This document shows, one piece after another, positions 37,401 to 46,458 of a stretch of DNA of 64,000 bases. The stretch is from Streptomyces atratus. Its GTDB lineage: Bacteria; Actinomycetota; Actinomycetes; Streptomycetales; Streptomycetaceae. The stretch lies in NCBI RefSeq assembly GCF_900119365.1, contig NZ_FPJO01000028.1, forward strand, positions 1 to 64,000, written 5' to 3'. Made by a program: the position numbers and the translations under genes. The notes beneath the pieces were generated by a model. The model was not told where the DNA came from, searched no databases, and saw only the letters and a program-made list of their open reading frames with translations. Numbering within the stretch: the first letter of the stretch is position 1; each line of letters starts with the position of its first letter.

Positions 37401-37628
37401 CACCCACGGCACATCGAGCGGATCGTCCGGCAGACACCGGCCGATGAAGCGCACAGTGCACATCTGTAGCGCGAACCCGAGTCGGTTGTGGTCCCCGCGC
37501 CGTTTCGCGATCAGCTTGCGGTCCTCGTCGTCGAGGTAGAAGAACCGCTCCAGCTCCGGCCGGGTCGGCTCCTCGTTGAACTTCCCGTACGACGCGGCCT
37601 GATCGTCAGATAAGAACTCCACTGGCAT
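34431..37628 (-). pseudogene. tnpA: Tn3-family transposase TnpA, two frameshifts
   Basis: Nearly complete (about 1060 residues) but in three frames. N-terminal: MPVEFLSDDQAASYGKFNEE and LIAKRRGDHNRLGFALQMCT (DUF4158). Middle: VFMEELEHIEESGKAVDAAA onward. C-terminal catalytic domain: SVDGLSFVVPVRSI, MVATDNASYSDMVFGLFKIL and LGQAFAEYGRIAKTLHLLQ hold the D, D and E. One base seems lost near 36600 and one gained near 35480. If these are sequencing errors the transposon could be functional. Confidence 0.85.
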
Positions 37629-37739
37629 GCGGCGGACGTAACCACCTGGTCGTGAGCGGCCGTGGATCTTCCACCGAAGACCCACGCGAAACGGATCACT
37701 TGTGCTAAGTGATCACGATGCGCCGACCATGATCAAATG

Positions 37740-37775
37740 CTTAGCGTTAATGGCTGTACCGATGTTCCAAGTGCC
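37740..37775 (-). repeat. Tn3-family terminal inverted repeat, right outer
   Basis: Minus strand reads inward ACATCGGTACAGCCATTAACG and then CTAAG; related to 31449-31485. It lies 112 bases before the TnpA start. Confidence 0.75.
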
Positions 37776-37883
37776 GCCAACTCGGATAACTTGCGACAGA
37801 CGATTACGCGAACCATCAGTAACCCCTTGCTGGTTGCCACCACGAGGAGTGGACCGAGTTCCTCGGCCACTTCGGTGGCGCAA

Positions 37884-38288
37884 CTACCTTTGGCGAACGA
37901 GGAGCCAACTCCAGTTTTTGCCCGCCACCATGGACGTCTGCCTCGCGGCGATCTGCCAGCCCGACATCCATTTTCCGTTTCCATGATGAAGCGCCTGGCA
38001 TGAGCATGTACACAGGTGACCTTTAGCGTCTCGGCAGGATGTTGTGCACCGTTCATCGTTGTTGTACTCGCGACCAACAGCCACGAACGGAAAACGCCTT
38101 CGGCTATTCTCCGAGATACCGCATGGGATCAGGTTGCCATCGGCATCGAGGACGCCAGGTTGAAAGATCCTCTCGCCTGATCTGCGGCAGATCATTTGCC
38201 CTCCCAGTACCTTATGGAGGACAGGGCTGCCCAGGAGCATGTCCACCTTGCAAGTCGCCCCACACGTTGTGCACTTCCACGTCTTCAC
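37884..38288 (-). CDS. Cys-rich phage-type protein with C-x3-C and CxC motifs
   Basis: A 134-residue protein from GTG 38288, preceded by GAGGGGG. It has WKCTTCGATC at the N-terminus, then RCTTSCRDAKGHLCTCSC and HHGNGKW. The C-x3-C-x6-C-x-C-x-C...HG signature recurs in small actinophage and plasmid proteins that probably bind zinc. The local base composition is poorer in G+C than the neighbours, which supports recent transfer. No function assigned. Confidence 0.6.
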   Translation of the reverse strand: MKTWKCTTCGATCKVDMLLGSPVLHKVLGGQMICRRSGERIFQPGVLDADGNLIPCGISENSRRRFPFVAVGREYNNDERCTTSCRDAKGHLCTCSCQALHHGNGKWMSGWQIAARQTSMVAGKNWSWLLVRQR

Positions 38289-38519
38289 TGAGCCCCCTCT
38301 GTGATGGTGGAGCACACATTGTTCTCCAGCATCAAGCTGGACGCGTCGCGATCAGGACAAATCCGCCGCACCTCAAGGCGCCCGAGGGGGAGAAGGCCGT
38401 CGAGCTCGCCTGCGAACCGCGCACCTTCCAGTAACCACACTCAGTCACCAGCTGCCCCGGGCCATCCGAGAACTGGCGACAGATGGATAGGCGAGCTCAC
38501 CAGTACCAACCCCGGCAAC

Positions 38520-39205
38520 CGTCCACGAGCTGCTGGCCGCCGGCTCAGTCGGAGGGCGATCGGCCGCCAGCTCCGCATGACCTACCGCACCGTCAAGCTC
38601 TTCGCCGACGCAGTCGCCCCGGAGGACCTCTTCCGCGGGCAGTGGCAGGGTCGGCCGTCCAAGCTCGACGCGTTCAAGCCCTACCTGGATGACCGCTGGA
38701 ACCAAGGCTGCACGAACGCCTGATTGTGCCGCTCGGCTATCAGGGCAGCTACCAGCGGGTTCGCGCCTATTTCCGGGAGAAGCGGCTCTCGCCGGGCCCC
38801 GTCGCCGCTCGGCCACCGTCACCCCGCGTTGTCGCCGGATGGATCCTCCGCCGGCCCGAGACCCTCACAGAGACCGACCACCTTCGACTCAAGGCCGTCC
38901 TGGTCCACTGCCCCGAACTCGACGCCCTCACCGGTCACGTCCGGTCCTTCGGCCAGATGCTCACCGAGCGCCAGGGCGAACGGCTGCCGCAGTGGCTCGA
39001 CGCCGTCCGGCGAGACGACCTCCCCAGCCTCCACACCCTCGCCGCAGGCATCGACCGCGACCGCGACGCCGTCATCGCCGGCCTCACCCTGCCCTGGAAC
39101 TCCGGCGTCGTCGAAGGACACGTCAACCGAATCAAGATGCTCAAGCGCCAAATGTTCGGCCGGGCCAGCTTCCAACTCCTCCGGAAGCGAGTCCTGCTGT
39201 CGTGA
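38520..39205 (+). pseudogene. ISL3-family transposase, 5'-truncated, frameshifted
   Basis: Fragments in order and in three frames: TVHELLAAG, RAIGRQLRMTYRTVKLFADA, QGRPSKLDAFKPYLDDRWNQ, then LGYQGSYQRVRAYFREKRLS, LTGHVRSFGQMLTERQGERL and the ISL3 end LPWNSGVVEGHVNRIKMLKR. The N-terminal zinc-finger region is missing. Confidence 0.8.
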
Positions 39206-39274
39206 CTCAAGCTGTGCAATTGGACAGGGCTCCAGAAAGTTGCGCGAAATTGGCAAGCCCCGCCCGCCCCTGTG

Positions 39275-39829
39275 CTAACCGACCCGCGCCCTCCGCCACT
39301 CCACTTCCTCGGCAGCCATCGGGGCCTGGACGCTGTACACGTCGCCGACCCGCAGATTGTCCGGCGTGCTGTACTCGCCGTAGGTGCCTATGACGGAGAC
39401 GGCCACATGGGAATCGGGCTGCCAGAAAGTACGGAAATACGGGGCGTTCGCCGGGATTTCCGGGATCTCCAACAGGGGGACACCGCGCCGCTCCAGTAGG
39501 CGTTGCAGCTTTTCGAACCGAAGCCTGGGAGTGAACCGCCCGTACCGGGCGCGAAGCGCGTCGTTCACGAGGGTACGGTCCCGGTACGCGAGCCGGTGCA
39601 CCTGCAGGGTGAAGTGGTGTCCCGACCAGGGGTGGTCGGCGGAAGCGCGGTCCCAGTAGAACTCGGCGAGGCCGTAGTCACGGCACATGCTGCGGTCGTC
39701 GAAGGTGTTCTCACCGAAGTCCGACCCAAGGACCTTGGTGACGTGGTCGGGAGAATCCGCGGGGCCCACGCCGAGCAAGGTGCCGGTGGTGACGACGTCC
39801 ACGTAGAACGCCAGGGAGTACGGAGTCAA
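39275..39829 (-). CDS. Hypothetical protein
   Basis: A 184-residue protein from TTG 39829, with GAGG upstream. FYVDVVTTGTLLGVGPADSP, DHVTKVLGSDFGENTFDDRS and GLAEFYWDR recall the group of small streptomycete proteins encoded near contact-toxin immunity loci, but I cannot assign it. Intact. Confidence 0.55.
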   Translation of the reverse strand: MTPYSLAFYVDVVTTGTLLGVGPADSPDHVTKVLGSDFGENTFDDRSMCRDYGLAEFYWDRASADHPWSGHHFTLQVHRLAYRDRTLVNDALRARYGRFTPRLRFEKLQRLLERRGVPLLEIPEIPANAPYFRTFWQPDSHVAVSVIGTYGEYSTPDNLRVGDVYSVQAPMAAEEVEWRRARVG

Positions 39830-40149
39830 AGGCTGATCCTCGATGCGATGTGGTCCAGCGTGATGTGGGGAACGTCCCCACCGGGGGTGTGCACCACCCG
39901 GGCCCACCTGCATGGGAACCGCCAGGGCCCGGTCGACCCGGCGAAAACCTTACTCCACCCCGGCCGCTTCACCGCTCCCAGAACTCCCAGAACTTCCAGG
40001 ACCCATGTCTCGCACGTCGCCAACTTTTCTCGCCCTTTCCGCGCACCGAACACCTCCAGTTAATGCAACCTCCCGGAGGCCGATCCGAGCGTCAGCCGTC
40101 ACTCAGCGTGCTTGCTCCACGGAAAGTGAGCCAGAACCAAAACTCGTGA
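39830..40149. other. No gene seen
   Basis: Low-information DNA between the hypothetical gene and the repeat at 40150. The sequence around 39950-40060 is C-rich on the + strand, without a credible start and ribosome binding site. Confidence 0.35.
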
Positions 40150-40222
40150 ACATCACCCGACCGTGGATCTGGGTGCCTCCCAAACCCGTGAACAACTGAC
40201 GGCACTACTCGTGAATGAAGCC
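40150..40222 (+). repeat. Dispersed repeat, copy 1 (other copy 54680-54755)
   Basis: Begins CATCACCCGACCGTGGAT; about three quarters of positions match 54680-54755 in the same orientation. Both copies lie at the edge of mobile debris, so an IS end is likely. Confidence 0.55.
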
Positions 40223-40254
40223 AGTCACCGCCGGGACAGCCCCGGCGGTACACG

Positions 40255-40475
40255 ATCTGAGAGTTCGCCGACACCCGCCCGACCACCTCACGGTAGGTGC
40301 CGTCCAGCAACGCGGCCCGCGCCGCCAGGTGCTCGCCCGCCTCCGCGGGCAGCGCGAGCGACGCCAGCACGGTCGGCTTGGCCTGCTCCCACGCCTCCCC
40401 GTCCAGAAGCTTCGCCCGCGGGTCGCCCCACTTGGAGGAGTTCTTCGCGAACACCTCCCGCCGCCGCGGCACCTG
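40255..40475 (-). pseudogene. tnpA: Tn3 transposase internal fragment
   Basis: RREVFAKNSSKWGDPRAKLL continues into DGEAWEQAKPTVLASLALPA and ARAALLDGTYREVVGRV. This is the middle of a Tn3 TnpA of a second subgroup. Both ends are cut. Confidence 0.75.
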
Positions 40476-40665
40476 GCTACGGGAAACCTTGCAGAAACCT
40501 TTGAATCGTCTGGTCGCCAGGGCATGGGTGAGGTCGGGGCGGCCCTCCCGGAGCGATGAGGAGGTCACCGGGATGATCTTGAGTTGTTGAGCGCCTTGTC
40601 CCGTCACCCGTTCGGCTCGGTGTCGTTGGTGGTGATGTTGGGTTTCGTCTGGGGCGGGGTGGGTT

Positions 40666-40790
40666 GTGACCTCGATCGAGAGGACCGCGTATCCGCGGTT
40701 CAAGCGGCTGGTCGCCGCGCATGAGTTGCATCTGTTCTTCGCGCCGAGCCGTGACGAGGTCGACTGCGCCGCCCTCCCGGACCTCTTCGG
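40666..40790 (+). pseudogene. tnpA: Tn3 transposase N-terminal fragment
   Basis: From GTG 40666: TSIERTAYPRFKRLVAAHEL then LFFAPSRDEVDCAA, the DUF4158 start of TnpA. It points opposite to the internal fragment at 40255-40475, which shows inversion or separate events. Confidence 0.7.
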
Positions 40791-40864
40791 CAGAACAGGG
40801 CCATCTCGCCCGTGAAAGAAACGCTGCATTACGCACACACCCGTTGGAAAGGACATCCACGCGC

Positions 40865-41296
40865 ATGAAGAAAACAGCCCTGCTCGCCGTCCCTCTCGCC
40901 CTCGCAGCGGGCCTCGCGCTCGCCCCTGCGGCCAGCGCCGCCCCCGACAGTACGCCCGCCCTCCGGTGCAGCCAGGCCGTCGACCTCGCCCACGTACCGC
41001 CCGGCAATGAAGCGTTCTATGACGCTGTACAGCAGCTCGCGAGGAAGTCCGGGCTGCCGGGCGTACCCAAGGCTGTCGGAATCACCTGCCGTGGTGAGAG
41101 GACCCTCATCGACGGCGGCACCAACGCCTACCTCGGCTCCGGTCCGGTCATCCTGCGCGGCGCAGGGATCTCCCCGCTCCAGGAGTACTGCACTCAATCG
41201 GTCTCCGTCCCCGTCCTGTACGGCGACGGCAGGTTCCCGACAGTTGCCATCATCGGATCTGACTGCACGTCGGAGGCTGACCCGATCGCCGTCTGA
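40865..41296 (+). CDS. Small secreted protein
   Basis: A 143-residue protein with a classic signal peptide (MKKTALLAVPLALAAGLALA, cleavage after ASA-AP) and a mature part with about four cysteines (LRCSQAVDLAHVPP, ITCRGERT, EYCTQS, SDCTSEA). No family recognised. The cysteines can form two disulfides outside the cell. Confidence 0.7.
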   Translation: MKKTALLAVPLALAAGLALAPAASAAPDSTPALRCSQAVDLAHVPPGNEAFYDAVQQLARKSGLPGVPKAVGITCRGERTLIDGGTNAYLGSGPVILRGAGISPLQEYCTQSVSVPVLYGDGRFPTVAIIGSDCTSEADPIAV

Positions 41297-41325
41297 CCTG
41301 CCAGGAATGCCAGAGGGCGGGAACC

Positions 41326-41613
41326 ATGAACAGGGCTCCCGCCCTCTGTCCCGCCTGTTGGTCCTGGCCCGCCACGCGGCCAGGCAGGGACGACATCCAC
41401 CGGCGCTTCTGGGACGGTATCGATACCACCGGCTACAGCGAGAAGGCCGTGGAGCTCCTGCAGGAGGCCGCGGATGCCCTGGACACCGGCAGCGAGGCCC
41501 TGACGACGTGGCAGGCCAACCGCTGTGCCGTCTGCGGGGAGACCGGCCGGCGCCTCGTCATCGACCACGATCACGCAACGGTTTTGCCCCATACGCAGGG
41601 AATGGTGACGTGA
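41326..41613 (+). pseudogene. Endonuclease VII-like HNH protein, 3'-truncated
   Basis: WQANRCAVCGETGRRLVIDH-DHAT is the front half of the treble-clef His-Me finger of recombination endonuclease VII proteins (CxxC then DHDH). The frame stops soon after DHDHAT near 41578, where unrelated DNA begins, so the second CxxC is missing. Confidence 0.65.
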
Positions 41614-41616
41614 AGA

Positions 41617-42183
41617 TCACCGCACCGATGGGCGCTGGTGTGTGGCCCAATGTTCGGCGGCGGTAATGCCAAGCAGCACAACGTCGTGGTAACTGCCGGC
41701 GAAGAATCCATGCTGGCGAAGCCGTCCCTCCTCCACGAAGCCCAGCCTGCGGTAGAGGGCGAGGGAGGCGTCGTTGAAGGCGTAGACCTCCGCCTCGCAC
41801 TTGTTGTAGCGCTGTTCGGCGAACATGTAGGTGAGGACGAGTTCGGTTGCCTCGGCTGCGTATCCCTTGCGGCGGTGATCGCGGATGATCTCGATACCCG
41901 TCTTGAATCGTCCCGCACGGCTGTCGGTCTCTCCGACTGTCACAGACCCTGAGAATGCGTGGTCGGCCAGCGCCTCGACCACCAGGCGGAATGCTTCACC
42001 GCCCGGCGGACGCCCAGCCCGCTCAGCAGTCCAGGAACGGAAACTCTCAGCAGAGCGCGGAGGATCGACCAGGTCGGCGTTGCGGACATCGAGGGTGTTC
42101 TGGGCCAGGTCACGAAATCCTTCCCAGTCCTCCGGCTCGACACCCCGCAGGCGTACCTTCTCACCAGTCCACATGTCACTCAT
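41617..42183 (-). CDS. GNAT-family N-acetyltransferase (RimJ/RimL type)
   Basis: A 188-residue acetyltransferase. VRLRGVEPEDWEGFRDLAQN opens the fold, GIEIIRDHRRKGYAAEATEL supplies the acetyl-CoA pyrophosphate loop (R-x-x-GYA), and YRRLGFVEEGRLRQHGFFAG closes it. Proteins of this type acetylate protein N-termini or small molecules. ATG 42183 or the Met four codons later. Intact. Confidence 0.85.
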   Translation of the reverse strand: MSDMWTGEKVRLRGVEPEDWEGFRDLAQNTLDVRNADLVDPPRSAESFRSWTAERAGRPPGGEAFRLVVEALADHAFSGSVTVGETDSRAGRFKTGIEIIRDHRRKGYAAEATELVLTYMFAEQRYNKCEAEVYAFNDASLALYRRLGFVEEGRLRQHGFFAGSYHDVVLLGITAAEHWATHQRPSVR

Positions 42184-42358
42184 GGCGCCTACCGCTTCAG
42201 TATCGGTTGCAGGCGCTGACGGCCATGCACTTCAAATCTGCCACACTATCGGCGGGACACGGTCGCGTGCTGAGCAGGGGCTGCTCTGACGTCGCTTTCG
42301 GCCGACACGGCCCCGGTCTCCTATCTCTGACCCACGGTGCAAGGTAGAGCCACGTCCG

Positions 42359-42775
42359 CTACCGGTTCCGGCGACGTGCGGCGGGGTCGCGCTCCGCGAC
42401 GTGCCGGGCGACCGAGTCGACGCCGGGGCGGGCGTACCGCTCCAGGGAGCGGACGCGGGAGCGGGCCAGCAGCATCGGGGTGGAGGTGCCGCCCTCGGCG
42501 TCGTGTGTGAGGGCACTGTGGCGGAGCCGGTGGAGCGTCCAGCCGTCCAGGTCCTCGATGTCCTCGGGTGAGGCGAGCGGGTTGGCCAGGAGCCGGGTGT
42601 TCTCCTCGAAGATCTCCTCGGCCCGGCGGTAGGAGAGCCGGGCCCGGCCGGTCTCCGGGCACACGTCCAGCGTCGGCGGTCCGGCCGGGGCCTTGCGGTC
42701 GGTGAGGAACAGCGGGCCGCGGGTGCGGCGGGCGATGAGGCGGGGCAGGAGCTGGGCGGTGCCGGACTGCTCCCG
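42359..42775 (-). pseudogene. Tyrosine recombinase C-terminal fragment
   Basis: GWTLHRLRHSALTHDAEGGT is the HxxR box and SRVRSLERYARPG holds the catalytic tyrosine. Upstream FLTDRKAPAGPP-like text continues to about 42775, where unrelated plus-strand coding starts. The N-terminal and core Arg parts are missing. Confidence 0.7.
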
Positions 42776-42782
42776 ACGGCAG

Positions 42783-43241
42783 GTGCAGGGGCAAGCCGAG
42801 GTCGAGCATTCTCAGTGGCGTAGACAACTGCGCCGAGATGCGTACAGCGCTTTTCTGGCCCCAGCCAACGAGTCGCGCACCGCGCTGAAGATGGCTGCAC
42901 GTGCACTGACAGGCGATGTCTCGGATGTGGCGGAAGCCGACCGTCGGCTTCAGGTCGCGCAAGAGCGACTGGCTTTGGTGCAGGCCACCTGCACCAGCCT
43001 TGCGGTTGAGGGGCCCGCATCAGTGGAGCAGGCTGCCCACAGCGTTCACCTGGGGCTCCATTCGATGCATACGACTCTTCTCGCCTGGCGTGACTCCTTG
43101 GGTGCCCCAGACCACAACGTCAAGTTCGTGGAGCGCCACGCTGTCGAGGTGACCATGGTCTCTGAACGCCTCGGCAGTTTCACGTCGGTGGCACGGGCTG
43201 CCTTGGACGATTCGGGGCAGCCGCCAACCGTCCGCAGCTGA
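42783..43241 (+). pseudogene. Hypothetical protein, 5' end lost
   Basis: AEVEHSQWRRQLRRDAYSAF begins abruptly at the junction with the recombinase fragment. Full-length relatives in streptomycetes carry an N-terminal membrane segment before this helical domain. The remainder is intact (RRLQVAQERLALVQATCTSL, RHAVEVTMVSERLGSF). Confidence 0.5.
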
Positions 43242-43426
43242 GCTGAAGGGTGCGTGCAACCACCTGGCGGCCGCGCCAGTTCATGCCGAACCGACCGGCA
43301 TTCGTCGCACACCTCTACCCGGACTGCAGTGGCCAATTTCCGCTATCTGTAGGCATTTTGCCTACCGGGCCGATCACAGTGGCCTAGGGTCGCCGTCGGA
43401 ACGGAATTGAGTCCGGAGGGGGAAGT

Positions 43427-44152
43427 GTGGTTACTGCGCGGACGTGGTTAGACGTCTCATACCAGGAGAAGGACGAAGCGAAGGCCGCAGGGGCGCGATG
43501 GGATGCCCAAGCCCGCCGCTGGTACGCCCCTGCCGGCCGGGAGGCCGCTCTGGAACGCTGGATCGCTGGACCCGACGTTCCGGACCTCCTCCCTGGTGAG
43601 GACCGCAGCCTAGGGCAAGGGCTGTTCGTCGACCTCGTACCGTCCACGTGCTGGTTCACCAACGTCCGCTCTTGCGTGACGCCGAAGGACTGGGAACGGC
43701 TGCGCCGGATGATCACCGGTCGGGCTGGGCAACGATGCGAGGCGTGCGGTGCCACGGCCGATCGGGAAACAAAGCGTTGGCTTGAGGCACATGAGCGGTG
43801 GGCTTACGACGACGTACGGCAGATTCAAACGCTCCGCCGACTGATCTGCTTGTGCACGGACTGCCACACCGTCACGCACTTCGGCTTCGCTCAGGTCCGC
43901 GGCCTTGAGGAACAGGCACTCGCACATCTCATGAGGGTAACTGGCATGAGTCGGCGCAAGGCCCAGGAGCATGTTGCTGAAGCCTTTCAAATCTGGAAGG
44001 TCCGGTCGCAGCGTGAGTACAGCCTCGATCTGTCCATGCTGACCTCCGTCGGCGTTACGCTGGCTCAACCTCCGACGGCCGCAGAGAGAGGGGGAGTTGC
44101 CGAGGAGACGCTGCGGCAGCGAGGCGTTCCGCCGCAGAGGCGCCGAGGGTAG
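43427..44152 (+). CDS. DUF5710 domain fused to HNH-type nuclease-like domain
   Basis: A 241-residue protein. Residues 5-35 (WLDVSYQEKDEAKAAGARWD, RRWYAPAG) are a DUF5710 module, found on primases and plasmid proteins. The middle has RCEACGATADRE, LEAHERWAYDD and RLICLCTDCHTVTHFG: two Cys pairs and His residues in the order of an HNH/treble-clef domain. A helical C-terminus follows. GGAGGGGG precedes GTG 43427. Nuclease activity is inferred. Confidence 0.7.
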   Translation: MVTARTWLDVSYQEKDEAKAAGARWDAQARRWYAPAGREAALERWIAGPDVPDLLPGEDRSLGQGLFVDLVPSTCWFTNVRSCVTPKDWERLRRMITGRAGQRCEACGATADRETKRWLEAHERWAYDDVRQIQTLRRLICLCTDCHTVTHFGFAQVRGLEEQALAHLMRVTGMSRRKAQEHVAEAFQIWKVRSQREYSLDLSMLTSVGVTLAQPPTAAERGGVAEETLRQRGVPPQRRRG

Positions 44153-44405
44153 GTGTCTTCAACTGTGCACGCGAGTTCCACCTTCAGGTCGTGGCGGTGG
44201 AGCTTAGGATCGCGCACAGCGAAGAAGCAGACCGGAGTCCCGTATCTTGACATTTCCTTACTTCAGAGCCGCGATCCCGCCTGATGCGCGATAAGCTCAC
44301 ATATCGGCACTTTGTGGGTGTAGCGCACTGCCATCAGGTGTGGCGCGCCAATCGCCACACCTGATGACCTTCCGGCGCAACATCTTGGGGCTCTACGGTC
44401 GCGGC

Positions 44406-44549
44406 ATGGAGATCATCACCGCGCCTACCCTTGCCGTCCTGCCCATCACCGTGTCGTTAGTCCTGATGGTCGCGGCGCTTCACCCAGATCCTGCAGTCCG
44501 CGAGCGGTCCTTGCGTGCGTTGGCGGCCATCTTCGGCAGGAAGGAGTGA
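44406..44549 (+). CDS. 47-residue membrane peptide
   Basis: MEIITAPTLAVLPITVSLVL then MVAALHPDPAVRERSLRALA: one membrane helix and a charged C-terminus ending FGRKE. It lies just before a hairpin and the integrase operon. Real status uncertain. Confidence 0.45.
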   Translation: MEIITAPTLAVLPITVSLVLMVAALHPDPAVRERSLRALAAIFGRKE

Positions 44550-44550
44550 T

Positions 44551-44582
44551 CACCCTCGTATAATTTCCCTTATACGAGGGTG
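44551..44582. other. Perfect 13-bp hairpin upstream of integrase genes
   Basis: CACCCTCGTATAA at 44551-44563 pairs with TTATACGAGGGTG at 44570-44582 around TTTCCC. It follows the small membrane gene by one base, so it could be its terminator, but the AT-rich centre next to an integrase also fits an attachment or operator site. Confidence 0.65.
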
Positions 44583-44615
44583 GTTCGCCAGGAACGATCC
44601 TGCGGGGGAGGGCAC

Positions 44616-44780
44616 ATGAGCGAGATCGTCCTACAGCAACCTGGCGGGGTTCCGAAGGCGCTCCCGGAGGAGAACCGGCGGTGGGCGAAGCGGCGAGCGC
44701 TTCTCGGCCGCCTGGCCAAGAAGGGCCGCCCGCGCATGTCAATCGCTCCCGCTCCGGCCGCGGCTCCGGTGACGCCATGA
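44616..44780 (+). CDS. Small basic protein upstream of integrase
   Basis: Fifty-four residues (PEENRRWAKRRALLGRLAKK) with GGGGAGGG upstream of the ATG. The stop overlaps the integrase ATG (ATGA), indicating translational coupling. It may be an excision- or integration-linked accessory protein (inference). Confidence 0.6.
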   Translation: MSEIVLQQPGGVPKALPEENRRWAKRRALLGRLAKKGRPRMSIAPAPAAAPVTP

Positions 44781-45946
44781 CCACGGCGAACGAACTCGAC
44801 GCCGCCGAAGTCGTCGACGCGGAGCTCGTCGGGGACGACGAGCTGCTGCCGGCCGTCGCCGGCCCGCCCCCCACCGCGAAGCCGCTGGTGGACCAGCACA
44901 CCGTCCTGATGCCCGGTGAAACCCTCCCCACGGCCGCCGACCAGCCGACGTACACCGAACGGGACCTGTACCTCTCGCCGGAGACCGCCGAGCGGCTGAA
45001 GGCGTACGCCGACGGGCACAACACCAACAAGAACTACCGGTCCCAGCGCGGCATCTTCGAGCGCTGGTGCGACGACATGGGCCGTGTCGCCCGTCCCTGC
45101 ACCACCGCCACGTACATCGAGTACGTCGCCTCGATGATCGCCCGGGAGGCCTCCCCGAACACGATCGCGACGCACATGTCCGCGATCCGCACCTGGATGC
45201 CCGACGACAAGAAGCCCGGCACCACGGTCGCCCGCCGCCTGCTCAACGACTACCGCAAGGACTGGCGCAAGCGGAACCGGGTGAAGAAGGCACCACCCAT
45301 CACGGCCGAGATGAGCCGGGCGATGGTCGACACCTGCGACCGGCGGCACCCCATCGGGCTGCGGGACCGGTTCGTTCTCCTCGTCGGCCGCAAGGCCCTC
45401 AACCGGCGCATCGAGCTCGCCGACCTCCTCATCGAGGACCTGGAGGTCGACGACGGCGGCGTGGCCGAGTGGGTCGCGTACTCCAAGACCGACCAGGCCG
45501 CCAGAGGCGAGGAGACCTGGGTCCCCGCCGACTCGGACAACCCGCTGTACGACCCGGTGCAGGCCACCCGGGACTGGCTCAACTGCCTGCACAGCCTCGG
45601 TGTGCGCTCCGGGCCGGTGCTGCGCGCACTGACGGTGGCCGGCACCCTGCAGAACCGGTCCACCGCGACCAGGCGGGGTGACCACCTGACCGGGGACGCG
45701 GTCAACGACATCGTCCGAGGGCGCGCGCACAAGGCCGGGTTCAAGAACTGGCAGGACGTCACCGCGCACGGGCTGCGCCGCGGCGGTGCCCAGGAGATCG
45801 CGGACGCCGGCGGGGACCCGACGAAGCAGGGCCGGTGGAAGCCCGGCTCGGCCGTGGTGAAGCGGGAGTATCTGGACCGCGCCCAGTCGAGGGCGGAGAA
45901 TCCGTGGCTCAAGGTGCAGACGAAGCGGCGCGAGCAGCCAGAATGA
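44777..45946 (+). CDS. Tyrosine-type site-specific integrase
   Basis: A 389-residue integrase. SAM-like N-domain around GHNTNKNYRSQRGIFERWCD; catalytic domain with LVGRKALNRRIELADLLIED (first Arg), AHGLRRGGAQEIADAGGDP (HxxR box) and SAVVKREYLDRAQ (tyrosine). It would recombine att sites of the element that brought it. No excisionase or phage genes are next to it. Intact. Confidence 0.85.
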   Translation: MTTANELDAAEVVDAELVGDDELLPAVAGPPPTAKPLVDQHTVLMPGETLPTAADQPTYTERDLYLSPETAERLKAYADGHNTNKNYRSQRGIFERWCDDMGRVARPCTTATYIEYVASMIAREASPNTIATHMSAIRTWMPDDKKPGTTVARRLLNDYRKDWRKRNRVKKAPPITAEMSRAMVDTCDRRHPIGLRDRFVLLVGRKALNRRIELADLLIEDLEVDDGGVAEWVAYSKTDQAARGEETWVPADSDNPLYDPVQATRDWLNCLHSLGVRSGPVLRALTVAGTLQNRSTATRRGDHLTGDAVNDIVRGRAHKAGFKNWQDVTAHGLRRGGAQEIADAGGDPTKQGRWKPGSAVVKREYLDRAQSRAENPWLKVQTKRREQPE

Positions 45947-45964
45947 CCCCGAAGCAGCGCAGCG

Positions 45965-46209
45965 CTCCGTCCGTACGCCGGCTCGCCACAGTGGTGGACG
46001 GGATAGCCGGGCGCAATCAGGCTCGCGGGAGGGTAGGCCACCCCGCCCCGCCCGTCGTCACGGTAGCTGTTCTCGAACGCCGACAGGTCAAGAACCTCGA
46101 CGACGTCGAGCACCTTCCAGCACAGGTGCTCGGGCGGCAGCCACTGCCGGACATCCCGCGGCATCTCAAGGTCACGTTCACGGTCGCACGACAAGAAGTT
46201 CCGCTCCAC
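45965..46209 (-). pseudogene. IS1182-like transposase N-terminal fragment
   Basis: MPRDVRQWLPPEHLCWKVLD then VLDLSAFENSYRDDGRGGVA and YPPASLIA is the DUF772-type start of IS1182/IS5 transposases. The frame then leaves the family. No catalytic domain remains. Confidence 0.7.
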
Positions 46210-46458
46210 CGGCCAAGAATCCGACGCCTCCCTGATCTTTGGAACCGAACAACGAATCGCTCTTGACCTTCACGGGGCAGGAGCCGTGCGACAGCCTCTC
46301 GCCCGCCCGGCGGCCGCACCGAAACCCTCTCGCCCCGGCCCAGACGGCCTCCCGGCTCGAAGAACCAGCACCGGGCCAAGCACCACGACGTCGGCGAGAC
46401 GGTCAAACGCGCCGAGCCGGTCAAGGAGCATCAAGCCCGACGAGATTGAACGCCAAGC

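Larger units (their letters stand above)
31449..37775. mobile_element. Tn3-family transposon with hydrolase passenger
   Basis: Bounded by related terminal repeats at both ends. Contents: a short accessory gene, resolvase, res-like site, a back-to-back pair of terminal repeats at 33138-33199, an alpha/beta hydrolase gene and a frameshifted transposase. The inner repeats suggest two nested or fused Tn3 units (31449-33199 and 33138-37775). Confidence 0.65.
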
